Assembly: GCF_030297555.1 (NCBI RefSeq)
Contig: NZ_AP028136.1
Span: forward strand, 124,001-188,000
Length of the DNA stretch: 64,000 nt
Direction: 5' to 3'
Origin: Polynucleobacter sp. HIN5
GTDB lineage: Bacteria > Pseudomonadota > Gammaproteobacteria > Burkholderiales > Burkholderiaceae
The position numbers were made by a program, and so were the translations under genes. The notes under the pieces were generated by a model. That model had not been told where the DNA came from, did not search any database, and worked only from the letters and a program-made list of their open reading frames with translations. Below are positions 51,625 through 60,515 of this stretch, one piece after another. The stretch's first letter is position 1; each line of letters begins with the position of its first letter.

Positions 51625-53064
51625 TTAATGTTGAGCTTTGCTTGAATGATTTGAGTTACTCCCTGCAGCGCGAGGTGCAATCGAGCTGCCGATGACCATC
51701 CCGATTGCACTTGCAAGCAAACCAATTAATTGTGGCTCAACAGGCTCCTCAATCCCCATGAATTCAAGCAGGAGCCATATGGTTAAGCCAAAGGTAATCG
51801 CTAGTAAAGCACCGAGATCACTCGCTTTCTTCCAAAATAACCCCGCAACGAGTGGTACAAATGCACCTGCCAAAGTAATACGGTATGCATTTTCAACCAT
51901 TGTATGAATTTTTGTTTGTGTAGCGACTGCATAGTAAGTCACAATGCAGGTAAAAATAAACACGGTGATGCGTGTTGCCCATAGAAACTGTTTATCCGTC
52001 ATGTGACGATAAAAACCTTTGAGGATATTTTCTGTAAAGGTTACTGACGGAGCTAGTAAGGTTCCAGAAGCAGTACTCATGATCACAGAGATGAGCGCCC
52101 CAAAGAAAATAACCTGTATGTAAAGCGGCATATGATCAAGAATTAGAGTTGGCAAGATCATTTGAGAATCCATTGCTAAAAATTTATTGACCATTTGCGG
52201 ATCAATCATGATCGCGGTATAAGCTAAGAAAAGTGGGACACTTGCAAAAAAGAAATAAGCAATTCCACCTAAAGCCGTTCCCCATATTGCAATTGACTCA
52301 CTTTTAGCGGCATTGACGCGCTGGAATACGTCTTGCTGTGGAATCGAGCCTAATGCGATCGTGAGTAATGCCGCAACCCAGCCAAGCATATCAATTGGAT
52401 CAAGGGTCGGCAGGAAATTAAATTTACCTTCAGCATTTGCCTTGGCGATAACATTGGCGACCCCACCAGCTTGATCGGCGGCATTATTAGCCACCAATAA
52501 GAGTCCGATCACAATCACAATCATTTGTACAAAGGTTGTCAGTGCAACCGACCACATCCCGCCAAACAAGGTATAGACTAAAACAACACCAGCACCAATC
52601 AGCATGCCATCACTCATCGATATGAGATTATTTGAAAGCACATTAAAAGTGAGGCCTAGCGCCGAGATTTGGGCAGATACCCAACCAAGGTAAGACACAA
52701 TAATGCAAATTGAAATTAATAGCTCGGTTTGGCGGTTGTAGCGAATTCGAAAATAATCACCAAGAGTGATGAGATTCATTCGGTATAGGGGCCTTGCGAA
52801 AACGAGTCCGAATAGAACCAAGCAAATCGATGCACCAAGGGGGTCGGAAATGAGTCCTCTAAATCCCTCCTCTAAAAAAGTAGCAGAAATGCCAAGAACG
52901 GTCTCAGCCCCAAACCAGGTTGCAAAGACCATTGCCAGGACAAAAGCCATAGGTAAGTTCCGGCCAGCCGTGATGTAGTCTCTGGCATTGTGAACTTTGG
53001 TAGCGGCGTACAAACCAATCGCAATTGAAATGCCGAGATAAGCAATTACGAACCAAAGCAGCAT
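51625..53064 (-). CDS. Sodium:solute symporter family protein
   Basis: Polytopic membrane transporter of the SSF family, 479 residues with about 13 hydrophobic segments. Family features include YITAGRNLPMAFVLAMVFATWFGAE near helix 2 (in parts), GDYFRIRYNR, LFGGMWSVALTTFVQM and SIPQQDVFQRVNAAKS. The ATG at 53064 is chosen because AGAGGA precedes it at good spacing. A TTG seven codons earlier is less likely. The substrate is unknown, and neighbouring reductase and hydrolase genes hint at an organic acid. Confidence 0.88.
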   Translation of the reverse strand: MLLWFVIAYLGISIAIGLYAATKVHNARDYITAGRNLPMAFVLAMVFATWFGAETVLGISATFLEEGFRGLISDPLGASICLVLFGLVFARPLYRMNLITLGDYFRIRYNRQTELLISICIIVSYLGWVSAQISALGLTFNVLSNNLISMSDGMLIGAGVVLVYTLFGGMWSVALTTFVQMIVIVIGLLLVANNAADQAGGVANVIAKANAEGKFNFLPTLDPIDMLGWVAALLTIALGSIPQQDVFQRVNAAKSESIAIWGTALGGIAYFFFASVPLFLAYTAIMIDPQMVNKFLAMDSQMILPTLILDHMPLYIQVIFFGALISVIMSTASGTLLAPSVTFTENILKGFYRHMTDKQFLWATRITVFIFTCIVTYYAVATQTKIHTMVENAYRITLAGAFVPLVAGLFWKKASDLGALLAITFGLTIWLLLEFMGIEEPVEPQLIGLLASAIGMVIGSSIAPRAAGSNSNHSSKAQH

Positions 53065-53437
53065 CGAACCGTCCTCTCTCGACAAATAGATTGATCATTG
53101 GGTGGTCGTCATTCCACCCCATTTGGGCCCATCCAGTAGCAAGCCCTGATTATAGGTGGGGATTATCCTGCGAGCCCGAATCAGGGAAATGATGTCTAAG
53201 GTATTGAAACCTATCAAGATCTACGGTTATTTAGCGACCAAAATTGATTGGCAATTTATTAAAAGTGCCAATGGCGGCTAAGTCTTATAAAAGAGTTGAT
53301 CATTTTTTTGAGGATGGTCACTGCAAAATGAGCGGGATTTTTTGGATGAATTTCCGGAGAGGGGTATGTAGGGAAATCCTAATAGCCCTAAAAAATATCG
53401 TACTATTGTCAATCATCATATTTAAATTGGAGTGTTC
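53065..53437. other. 370-base non-coding divergent region with perfect inverted repeats
   Basis: No credible gene is seen here; a 65-codon frame at 53244-53441 has no family features. Three perfect inverted repeats stand in a row: GGGTGG/CCACCC (53100-53105, 53114-53119), CCCTGATT/AATCAGGG (53144-53151, 53179-53186) and ATTGGCA/TGCCAAT (53247-53253, 53266-53272). A GGAG Shine-Dalgarno for the panE-like gene lies at its right end. It must contain the promoters of two divergent genes. Operators or a structured RNA are possible, but none can be named. Confidence 0.45.
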
Positions 53438-54457
53438 ATGAAAATCTGTGTCATTGGTGGTGGCGGCGCAATTGGCGGCTATTTAGCGGTCATGTTGGCA
53501 AATTCTGGTAACGACGTAACGGTAATGGCGCGTGGCGCCACCTTGCGAGCCATTGAAGAGCGTGGACTCGCTCTCATTAGTGATGAGCATCCTGAACCCA
53601 TTATTGCGAAAGTAAAGGCCGTTGAAAATCTACGTGGCTTGCCAAAACAGGATGTCATTATTTTGGCAGTGAAAGCCCACCAAGTGGAACCAGTCATTGA
53701 TGATCTGGTATCTGTGCTGGGACCCGACACCATATTAATTCCAATGCAAAACGGAATTCCCTGGTGGTATTTTCAAAAACTCAATAGTAAATATAAAGAT
53801 CACGCTGTCGATACCGTCGATCCAGGCGGTGTTGTCATGCGCGCGATTAGTCCCGACAATATTGTTGGTTGCGTTGTTTATCCGGCGACCATTACGCAAG
53901 GGCCTGGGGTTATTCGACATGTTGAGGGCGTGCGTTTTCCGCTTGGCGAGTTAGATGGGAAAACAACGGAACGTATTCAGAAGATTTCAGATGTGATGGG
54001 TGCTGCAGGCTTCAAATCACCTGTCTTAGATGATATTCGTGCCGAAATTTGGTTAAAGCTTTGGGGTAATCTCACATTCAATCCAATTAGTGCTCTAACA
54101 CACGGTACTTTAGAAGGAATTTGTCGTTACCCTCTAACTAAGGAGCTGGCCCGCAATATGATGGCTGAAGCGCAAGCAATCGCTGAAAAGCTTGGCGTGA
54201 CCTTCCGTGTGGATATTGAGCGACGTATTGCCGGTGCTGAAAAAGTGGGTAAACATAAAACCTCCATGTTGCAAGATTTGGAGGCTGGCCGTTCATTGGA
54301 AATCGACGCTTTGTTGGGCTCTGTGATTGAGTTGGGTGAGATTACAGGAACCCCGACACCTTGCCTAAATACTGTTTATGCCTTGACCAAGTATTTAGAT
54401 CAAAACGTGCAGGATGCCAAGGGAAATCTTGTATTACCAGTAGCCGCTGGATATTAA
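53438..54457 (+). CDS. 2-dehydropantoate 2-reductase family (PanE/ApbA-like)
   Basis: NADP-dependent reductase of 340 residues. A Rossmann GxGxxG-type motif CVIGGGGAIGGYLAVML opens the protein, then QNGIPWWY, and the C-terminal ApbA_C domain with KLWGNLTFNPISALT and the catalytic Lys/Glu pair in SMLQDLEAGRSLEIDALLG. It is longer than E. coli PanE (303), as in paralogues found near catabolic genes, so true ketopantoate reduction is uncertain. The stop codon touches that of the FAH-family gene with no base between. Confidence 0.88.
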   Translation: MKICVIGGGGAIGGYLAVMLANSGNDVTVMARGATLRAIEERGLALISDEHPEPIIAKVKAVENLRGLPKQDVIILAVKAHQVEPVIDDLVSVLGPDTILIPMQNGIPWWYFQKLNSKYKDHAVDTVDPGGVVMRAISPDNIVGCVVYPATITQGPGVIRHVEGVRFPLGELDGKTTERIQKISDVMGAAGFKSPVLDDIRAEIWLKLWGNLTFNPISALTHGTLEGICRYPLTKELARNMMAEAQAIAEKLGVTFRVDIERRIAGAEKVGKHKTSMLQDLEAGRSLEIDALLGSVIELGEITGTPTPCLNTVYALTKYLDQNVQDAKGNLVLPVAAGY

Positions 54458-55225
54458 TTATTCAAAGCGATTATCAAGGCGCCCAACGCCATCGATCACG
54501 ATACTGACCTGACTGCCTGGCTTCATGGAGCCGACGCCCACGGAGGTTCCGCAGGCGATTACATCGCCGGGCAAGAGGGTCATGTCTTGTGAAATGAGGC
54601 TGACTAATTGAGCGGGCGTGAAAACGATGTCGCTCATTGGATAGTTTTGACGTTCTTGATCGTTAAGGATCGTCTTAATCGATAAGCCCATGGGATCGAC
54701 ATCAGTAGTGATGGTCGGTCCAAACACGCCAAAGGTATCAAAGCTCTTTGAGCGGCTCCATTGTGCGTAACCTGGGTTGCGATTCAAAATCTCGACGGCA
54801 GTGACATCATTGACACAGGTATAGCCAAAAATGAATTGAGCGGCATCCGCAACGCTCACCCCATGGCATTTTGTCCCAATCACAATCCCAAGTTCACCTT
54901 CGTAAATAACCTTTCCTGCATAGGATTTCGGCACTTGGATGGTTTGCCCAGCTGCTAGATAGGAATTACTTGCTTTCAAGAAATACAAAGGCTCATCTGG
55001 AACGGTGTGCTCAAGCTTGGTGACCAAGGCATGAAAGTTATCCACTAGGGCAATGAATTTACTTGGAACGCAGGGTATCTCCATCGTGACATCCGTAAGC
55101 TTGAGGAATTCACCGGTTGCCTTGGGGTTAGCAAATAAATCACCGGCATAGACAGCAATTTGATCGCCCTGTAACTGTCCAAAGCCGACATTCCCTTGAT
55201 GCGTAAAGCGTAACCACTGAGCCAT
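54458..55225 (-). CDS. Fumarylacetoacetate hydrolase family protein
   Basis: FAH-fold metal-dependent enzyme of 255 residues, acting on a C-C bond or as a hydratase/decarboxylase of dicarboxylic keto acids. The metal motif is VIYEGELGIVIGTKCHGV (Glu pair), then GYTCVNDVTA (Asp) and KSFDTFGVFGPTI; late GDVIACGTSVGVGSM is typical. AAAGGAG lies before the ATG. It is divergent from the GrdB-like gene across 65 bases. The exact reaction cannot be assigned. Confidence 0.88.
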   Translation of the reverse strand: MAQWLRFTHQGNVGFGQLQGDQIAVYAGDLFANPKATGEFLKLTDVTMEIPCVPSKFIALVDNFHALVTKLEHTVPDEPLYFLKASNSYLAAGQTIQVPKSYAGKVIYEGELGIVIGTKCHGVSVADAAQFIFGYTCVNDVTAVEILNRNPGYAQWSRSKSFDTFGVFGPTITTDVDPMGLSIKTILNDQERQNYPMSDIVFTPAQLVSLISQDMTLLPGDVIACGTSVGVGSMKPGSQVSIVIDGVGRLDNRFE

Positions 55226-55290
55226 AGTATCGTTCTCCTTTATTTATGATTACCATGATCTTATCAATTACTACTGACCCACTCTAAAAA

Positions 55291-56217
55291 ATGCCAGAAC
55301 TGTCTTTTGCCCCCGAGTTCGACAGTGCGATTCCATATATGCAGCGCACGCGCTCGTACTATCTGGCACTTGGTTATGACAATCCGTATGTTTGGGCGCA
55401 TTACAACGATGTGCCATTTACCCCCTTAAATAAGCCAATGAAGGCTTCGACAGTAGCCTTAATTACAACTGCGGTTCCTTATGATGCTTCCAAGGGTGAT
55501 CAGGGGCCCGGTGCTCCATACAACGCACATGCGAAGTTTTATGAGCCATATGCGATGGCAAGCGCAGCCGACCCAGATTTACGTATTGCGCATGTAGGAA
55601 TTGATCGAAAGCACGCGAATTTAGTGGAGATGGCCTGTTGGTTTCCGTTGAATGCGGCTAGACACGCAGTGGCTGAGCAACGAATTCGAAAGTTAGCAGA
55701 TCGATTCTATGGCTTGCCGACTAACCGAAGTCAACGTCACACTTTAGAAAGCGATGCACCCCGCATTCTGCAAATGTGCCAAGCCGATGGGGTGGACGTC
55801 GCTATCTTGGTTCCTAATTGCCCCATTTGTCATCAAAGTATTTCATTGTTAGCACGCTTTCTTGAGGAGGCAGGCATTCCAACGATCATTATTGGAGCTG
55901 CTAAAGATATTGTGGAGTTCTGTGGTGTCCCGCGCTTCGTGTTTAATGATTTTCCCTTGGGCAATGCAGCAGCAAGACCTCAAGACCCACAATCACAGCA
56001 CATTATTTTTAATTTAGCCCTTGATGTACTGGAGTTTGCCCCGGGACCGCGAACGACTCTTCAAAGTGCCTTGCGTTGGAGTGATGATCCTCATTGGAAA
56101 CTGGACTACATGAATATTGAGCGTTTAACAATCCAGGAAATTGAAACCTTGCGCTCTGAGGCTGAAGCAGCAAGGCTGGCCGCAAAAGAGATTCGGCAAA
56201 AGACGGTTGGGAGATAG
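55291..56217 (+). CDS. GrdB-like protein (glycine/sarcosine/betaine reductase selenoprotein B family)
   Basis: 308-residue protein resembling the C-terminal part of GrdB/PrdB reductase subunits. The stretch [20 protein letters not shown] followed by [20 protein letters not shown] and a [11 protein letters not shown] loop mirrors the GrdB active-site region, with Cys177 and Cys180 as CPIC where selenocysteine-cysteine occurs in clostridial enzymes. No in-frame UGA is present, so it is not a selenoprotein. No GrdA or GrdC partner is visible. Function is unknown. Its stop codon abuts the 3' end of tRNA-Pro. Confidence 0.7.
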   Translation: MPELSFAPEFDSAIPYMQRTRSYYLALGYDNPYVWAHYNDVPFTPLNKPMKASTVALITTAVPYDASKGDQGPGAPYNAHAKFYEPYAMASAADPDLRIAHVGIDRKHANLVEMACWFPLNAARHAVAEQRIRKLADRFYGLPTNRSQRHTLESDAPRILQMCQADGVDVAILVPNCPICHQSISLLARFLEEAGIPTIIIGAAKDIVEFCGVPRFVFNDFPLGNAAARPQDPQSQHIIFNLALDVLEFAPGPRTTLQSALRWSDDPHWKLDYMNIERLTIQEIETLRSEAEAARLAAKEIRQKTVGR

Positions 56218-56294
56218 TGGTCGGAATGAGAGGATTCGAACCTCCGACCCCCTCGTCCCGAACGAGGTGCGCTACCAGGCTGCGCTACATTCCG
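56218..56294 (-). tRNA. tRNA-Pro (anticodon CGG)
   Basis: Read on the minus strand, the 77 bases fold into a standard cloverleaf. The acceptor stem CGGAATG pairs with CATTCCG, the D arm has GCGC/GCGC, the anticodon stem CCTCG/CGAGG encloses loop TTCGGGA with anticodon CGG, and the T arm is GGAGG-TTCGAAT-CCTCT. The 3' CCA is encoded. It decodes CCG. It lies 11 bases before the ispB stop on the same strand and directly touches the GrdB-like gene. Confidence 0.97.
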
Positions 56295-56305
56295 TATTAA
56301 CTATT

Positions 56306-57310
56306 TTATCCCTGACGAATTAGTGAGTACTCGCATAAAGCACGCAATGAATCACTGGCTGCATTTTGTGGGAAATCCTTAATCGTATTGAGGGCCAAAT
56401 CAACCTCGCGCCTTGCAGCATCTTGGGTGTACTCTAAGGCGCCAGAGCTGTAGATGCCTTGCAGGATTTGATCAAACACATCATCTGGTAGCTCCTCGTT
56501 TTGCGAGATCGCTTCCCTAGCCAGTAGTTGTTGATCTGCGCTACCTTTTTCCATAAGATAAATGAGCGGGAGAGTTGGTTTACCTTCACGCAAATCATCA
56601 CCCACATTCTTGCCCATTTCATTGGGATCTGCGGTGTAGTCTAAAAGGTCATCCATTAGCTGGAAGGCGGTACCAATATGGCGCCCAAATGCTGCTGCGA
56701 GTTCACGCTCGATGTCGCTTGCTTGGGCAATTAGCGCACCGAGCTCAGCCGATGCCTCAAATAATTTTGCGGTCTTATAGCGAATCACTTGGAGGTAACT
56801 CGATTCATCCACCTCGGGATCATTCATATTCAGAAGTTGTAAGACTTCGCCCTCTGCAATGGTGTTTGTAGCATCAGAAAGAATTTGCATCACCCGAATA
56901 TCATTGGGGGCAACCATCATCTGAAAAGCCCGTGAGTATAAGAAATCGCCCACGAGAACACTAGCGGCATTTCCGAAGGCGGCGTTGGCGGTTTGTTTGC
57001 CACGGCGCATGGTGGATTCATCCACCACATCGTCGTGGAGCAGGGTGGCAGTATGGATGAATTCAACTACTGCGGCCAGCTCCAAAGCATGGGGAATTTC
57101 CTTGCTATTGGCTAAAGCTTTGGCCATTAATAAAAGAAGAGCTGGGCGGACCCGTTTGCCACCGGATTGAATAATGTAAGACGAAATTTGGTCAATTAGA
57201 ACCACTTCGGAGGCCAGTCGACGGCGAATGACCTCGTCCAAAGCCTGTAAATCAGGGCTGATGGGGGCCAAAATTTGCCCTAAGTGATTGTTTTTGACAG
57301 TGTTATTCAT
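56306..57310 (-). CDS. ispB: Octaprenyl diphosphate synthase
   Basis: Long-chain trans-prenyl transferase that makes the ubiquinone side chain. The first Asp-rich motif is DDVVD at residues 93-97 in [15 protein letters not shown], the second DDLLD at 220-224, with [12 protein letters not shown] near the N terminus and [15 protein letters not shown] after. At 334 residues it has normal length. Octaprenyl rather than another chain length is inferred from relatives. It is divergent from rplU, whose promoter -35 lies in its first codons. Confidence 0.93.
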   Translation of the reverse strand: MNNTVKNNHLGQILAPISPDLQALDEVIRRRLASEVVLIDQISSYIIQSGGKRVRPALLLLMAKALANSKEIPHALELAAVVEFIHTATLLHDDVVDESTMRRGKQTANAAFGNAASVLVGDFLYSRAFQMMVAPNDIRVMQILSDATNTIAEGEVLQLLNMNDPEVDESSYLQVIRYKTAKLFEASAELGALIAQASDIERELAAAFGRHIGTAFQLMDDLLDYTADPNEMGKNVGDDLREGKPTLPLIYLMEKGSADQQLLAREAISQNEELPDDVFDQILQGIYSSGALEYTQDAARREVDLALNTIKDFPQNAASDSLRALCEYSLIRQG

Positions 57311-57322
57311 CCAAGATATAAT
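57294..57322 (+). promoter_or_regulatory. Consensus sigma-70 promoter of rplU-rpmA
   Basis: TTGACA (57294-57299) and TATAAT (57317-57322), both exact consensus hexamers, are separated by 17 bases. Transcription would begin near 57329, giving a leader of about 107 bases before rplU. The -35 hexamer lies within the first codons of the divergent ispB gene. A full-consensus promoter fits a highly expressed ribosomal protein operon. Confidence 0.75.
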
Positions 57323-57379
57323 ACTTGGCTCAGCTCAAAGTAGCAGATTTTCTGTAAGTCACCGACTTTTAAAGGAATC

Positions 57380-57415
57380 ATGCCGCGAAATAAGTTGATT
57401 TGTAATTATTTGTAG
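57380..57415 (+). CDS. Possible 11-residue leader peptide before rplU
   Basis: In the rplU leader, AAAGGA is followed three bases later by an ATG that opens the short frame MPRNKLICNYL, ending in TAG 21 bases before the rplU start. The close spacing to the Shine-Dalgarno is not ideal and frames this short occur by chance. If translated it could control rplU by ribosome occupancy. It matches no known leader. Confidence 0.2.
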   Translation: MPRNKLICNYL

Positions 57416-57436
57416 TACTTTTTGAGAGGTTTAACC

Positions 57437-57748
57437 ATGTACGCGGTCATAAAAACCGGTGGCAAACAGTATAAAGTTGCTGCTGGCGAAAAATTGAAAA
57501 TAGAACAGATACCAGCGGACATCGGCAGCGACATTACTCTTGACCAAGTTCTCGCCGTAGGCGAGGGCACATCGCTTAAAGTGGGCGATCCTTTGGTTAA
57601 CGGTGCCGCTGTGATGGCTACTGTGGTCTCCCAGGGGCGTCACGATAAAGTGAAAATCTTTAAGATGCGTCGTCGTAAGCATTATCAAAAACATCAGGGC
57701 CATCGTCAGAATTACACAGAGATTCTGATTAAGTCGATTAAGGCCTGA
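57437..57748 (+). CDS. rplU: 50S ribosomal protein L21
   Basis: Large-subunit protein that binds 23S rRNA, 103 residues. The start [24 protein letters not shown] is the canonical L21 N terminus, so the ATG at 57437 is used and five upstream in-frame codons (TTG start) are discounted. The C-terminal signature [19 protein letters not shown] is complete. GAGAGG lies upstream as Shine-Dalgarno. It is co-transcribed with rpmA 14 bases downstream. Confidence 0.97.
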   Translation: MYAVIKTGGKQYKVAAGEKLKIEQIPADIGSDITLDQVLAVGEGTSLKVGDPLVNGAAVMATVVSQGRHDKVKIFKMRRRKHYQKHQGHRQNYTEILIKSIKA

Positions 57749-57762
57749 GTTAGGAGAGAAAG

Positions 57763-58032
57763 ATGGCACAGAAAAAAGGCGGCGGCTCAACACGCAACGG
57801 TCGTGACTCAGAATCAAAACGCTTGGGCGTGAAAGTCTATGGCGGTCAAGCAATCAATGCTGGTGGAATTATTGTTCGTCAGCGTGGTACCAAAGTTCAT
57901 CCCGGCGTCAATGTTGGAATGGGCAAGGACCATACCTTATTTGCTTTGATTGATGGACAAGTGGAGTTTGGAGTTAAAGGCGCAATGAAGAAAGCGCAAG
58001 TTTCAGTATTGCCTCGTTCATCAGCGGCCTGA
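57763..58032 (+). CDS. rpmA: 50S ribosomal protein L27
   Basis: Large-subunit protein whose N terminus reaches the peptidyl-transferase centre. It has 89 residues. The start [21 protein letters not shown] is the standard proteobacterial form without a cleaved presequence, followed by [15 protein letters not shown] [13 protein letters not shown] and [18 protein letters not shown] precedes the ATG. A strong terminator follows the stop codon. Confidence 0.97.
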   Translation: MAQKKGGGSTRNGRDSESKRLGVKVYGGQAINAGGIIVRQRGTKVHPGVNVGMGKDHTLFALIDGQVEFGVKGAMKKAQVSVLPRSSAA

Positions 58033-58059
58033 CTGAGATTTAATTAATCAACAGAAACA

Positions 58060-58085
58060 GGCCTCGCAGATTGCGAGGCCTTTTT
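58060..58085 (+). terminator. Intrinsic terminator after rplU-rpmA
   Basis: GGCCTCGC and GCGAGGCC form a perfect 8-pair GC-rich stem with the five-base loop AGATT (9 pairs if the flanking A-T is added), followed by five T residues. It ends only four bases before the obgE ATG, and its GCGAGG arm holds the only Shine-Dalgarno-like bases for obgE. Termination should separate most rplU-rpmA message from obgE. Confidence 0.85.
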
Positions 58086-58089
58086 ATTT

Positions 58090-59157
58090 ATGAAATTCAT
58101 TGACGAAGCCAAAATTGAAGTGATTGCCGGCAATGGCGGTGCCGGTAGCGCCTCAATGCGTCGCGAGAAATTTATCGAGTTTGGTGGCCCAGACGGCGGT
58201 GATGGTGGTCGCGGGGGCAGTGTTTATGCAATTGCGGATCGCAACATCAATACCCTGATTGATTATCGGTATTCCAAAACCCATACCGCTAAGAATGGCG
58301 AGCCTGGACGGGGCGCAGATTGTTATGGTCGTGCCGGAGACGATATCGAGCTGCGGATGCCAGTCGGAACCATTATTGCGGATTTAGAGACCAATGAGTT
58401 AATTGCCGACTTAACTAAACATGGTGAGCGAATTTGTCTTGCTCAAGGTGGGGTTGGAGGTTGGGGAAATATTCACTTTAAAAGCAGTACCAACCGCGCT
58501 CCGCGTCAGAAGACCAATGGCAAACCAGGTGAGCGTCGTAAATTAAAGTTGGAATTAAAAGTGTTGGCCGATGTGGGTTTATTGGGGATGCCCAATGCCG
58601 GTAAGTCCACCTTGATTACCGCTGTATCGAATGCGCGCCCCAAGATTGCCGATTATCCATTTACCACCTTACATCCTAATTTGGGGGTGGTACGAGTTGG
58701 TAATGAACGTAGTTTTGTGATTGCGGATATTCCAGGACTCATCGAGGGTGCTGCCGAGGGCGCTGGTCTTGGTCACCGATTCTTAAGGCATCTGCAGCGT
58801 ACCGGCGTGCTCTTGCATCTGGTTGATATTGCTCCTTTTGATGAGAATGTCGATGTGGTCGCTGACGCCAAGGCGATTGTCAATGAGCTGCGCAAATACG
58901 ATGAGGCCTTGTATCAAAAACCACGTTGGCTGGTATTAAATAAGGTCGATATGCTGCAACCCGAGGATCGAGAGCAAACCATTGCTGATTTCTTAAAACG
59001 CTTTAAATGGCAGGGTCCCGTATTTGAGGTCTCTGCCCTTACGGGCGAAGGTTGCGATCGTCTTTGTTATGCGATTCAAGACTATTTGGATGGACTTCGT
59101 AAAGACCGCGACCTAGAGGAAGAGCGTGCTGAAGACCCCCGTTTTTTAGACGAGTAA
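58090..59157 (+). CDS. obgE: Obg-family GTPase ObgE/CgtA
   Basis: Essential GTPase in 50S assembly and stress response, 355 residues. The glycine-rich Obg fold fills residues 1-158 ([32 protein letters not shown]). The G domain has G1 [11 protein letters not shown]3 [17 protein letters not shown]4 NKVD and G5 VSALTGEG. The acidic C-terminal tail ([12 protein letters not shown]) is short. The start codon follows the rpmA terminator directly. Confidence 0.97.
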   Translation: MKFIDEAKIEVIAGNGGAGSASMRREKFIEFGGPDGGDGGRGGSVYAIADRNINTLIDYRYSKTHTAKNGEPGRGADCYGRAGDDIELRMPVGTIIADLETNELIADLTKHGERICLAQGGVGGWGNIHFKSSTNRAPRQKTNGKPGERRKLKLELKVLADVGLLGMPNAGKSTLITAVSNARPKIADYPFTTLHPNLGVVRVGNERSFVIADIPGLIEGAAEGAGLGHRFLRHLQRTGVLLHLVDIAPFDENVDVVADAKAIVNELRKYDEALYQKPRWLVLNKVDMLQPEDREQTIADFLKRFKWQGPVFEVSALTGEGCDRLCYAIQDYLDGLRKDRDLEEERAEDPRFLDE

Positions 59158-59162
59158 TAGCC

Positions 59163-59951
59163 ATGAAAAAAACGATTTCAGAAGCAAAACGAATTGTTGT
59201 GAAGGTTGGGTCTACCCTGGTGACCAATAATGGCGAAGGGCTAGATCGAACTGCGATTGCTACGTGGGCAGAGCAGGTCTCTAATTTGCTTAAGCAAGGC
59301 TGCCAGGTGTTGATGGTGAGCTCTGGCGCCATTGCAGAGGGAATGCAGCGCTTAGCTTGGACCCAGCGTCCACAAGAAATTCATCAGCTCCAAGCTGCAG
59401 CGGCTGTTGGGCAAATGGGTTTGGTTCAAGTCTATGAATCATGCTTTGCTAAATTTGGTGTGCATACTGCACAGGTTCTCTTAACCAATGCTGACTTAGC
59501 CAATGAGGAACGCCATGCAAATGCAAAGGCAACTTTGCAAACACTGCTGTCCTTGGGCGTTGTTCCGATTATTAATGAGAATGATACGGTTGTCACCGAT
59601 GAAATTAAATTTGGAGATAACGATAGCTTAGCGGCACTCGTTGTGAATTTGGTAGACGCCGACGCCCTGATTATTTTGACGGATCAAGGTGGGCTATATA
59701 CCGCTGATCCCCGTAAGGATGCCGCCGCCACGATGGTTGATTTTGCAATCGCCGGCGATCCCGCCTTAGAGCGTATGGCAGGGGGCGCAGGAAGCGATTT
59801 GGGTAAAGGCGGAATGCTAACGAAAGTGTTGGCAGCTAAAACAGCGGTACAAACTGAGGCGAGTACCGTGATTGCATCCGGCCGTGAGCCCAATGTCTTA
59901 GTGCGCCTCTATCAAGGCGAGTCGATTGGAACCTTGCTGAGTAAGGCCTAA
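59163..59951 (+). CDS. proB: Glutamate 5-kinase without PUA domain
   Basis: Phosphorylates glutamate in proline synthesis. The amino-acid-kinase domain is complete: [51 protein letters not shown] and [13 protein letters not shown]. The protein ends at 262 residues, where E. coli-type ProB (367) continues into a PUA domain. The stop codon touches that of the CNP1-like gene, so nothing is hidden in frame downstream. It follows obgE by five bases. Confidence 0.93.
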   Translation: MKKTISEAKRIVVKVGSTLVTNNGEGLDRTAIATWAEQVSNLLKQGCQVLMVSSGAIAEGMQRLAWTQRPQEIHQLQAAAAVGQMGLVQVYESCFAKFGVHTAQVLLTNADLANEERHANAKATLQTLLSLGVVPIINENDTVVTDEIKFGDNDSLAALVVNLVDADALIILTDQGGLYTADPRKDAAATMVDFAIAGDPALERMAGGAGSDLGKGGMLTKVLAAKTAVQTEASTVIASGREPNVLVRLYQGESIGTLLSKA

Positions 59952-60515
59952 TTAACGAATCGTTGGTAGCTCGGCTTCGGATCCGACAGGAGCGATGATT
60001 CCCAGAAAATTATTGGGATCGAGCGACTTCACAACCTTGGCATAACTCTTTTCCTGGGAGGCCAGATTGCAAAAAGCGCCCTGAGCTAAAGCTGCCTGAT
60101 AGCGATTCGGGACATTGTCTTTAATGGCTAACCAACTTCCCAGTGGATTGGCTCGCCATTGTTGATTAGTTTCAAGAGTTCCATACAGGCGCCACTGAAA
60201 GGTATCGCACCGAATTCCTTCAAAGTAGGCATTTTGACCGCCACTGGGATTGGTAATCACAACAATGTAGCGGGTAACACCATCGTTTCCAATCTTGATG
60301 GATTCGGTATCGACCGCAAACTTGAAAATGGTGGTTTGCGATACTGAGAAAGGTATCAAATATTTTTTATTAGGCGGATTTAAAGGCATGGGTGTTTCCC
60401 CTTCCTTAAATACTGTTGGTGCAAACGGATCAGTCCCGTCGGCCAATGGATCCGAGAAACATGCACTCAGAACGAAGGCAGATGAAGCAAGCAATGCTAG
60501 CCAGAATTGATTCAT
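59952..60515 (-). CDS. CNP1-like family lipoprotein
   Basis: 187-residue protein with a type II signal peptide ending in the lipobox LSAC (Cys19), so it is probably anchored in the envelope. The mature part contains [36 protein letters not shown] and a late AFCNLASQ segment, which resemble the CNP1-like family, named after a Cryptococcus protein and of unknown role in bacteria. It lies downstream of rppH with a four-base overlap and abuts proB. Confidence 0.78.
   Translation of the reverse strand: MNQFWLALLASSAFVLSACFSDPLADGTDPFAPTVFKEGETPMPLNPPNKKYLIPFSVSQTTIFKFAVDTESIKIGNDGVTRYIVVITNPSGGQNAYFEGIRCDTFQWRLYGTLETNQQWRANPLGSWLAIKDNVPNRYQAALAQGAFCNLASQEKSYAKVVKSLDPNNFLGIIAPVGSEAELPTIR

Noticed and set aside
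53244..53441. 65-codon frame before the panE-like gene
   Set aside because: No good start signal or family features, and it contains one of the inverted repeats. Chance frame is more likely.
56218..56294. Attachment site of an integrated element at tRNA-Pro
   Set aside because: No integrase gene and no repeated copy of the tRNA 3' end were found in the window. The adjacency alone is not enough.
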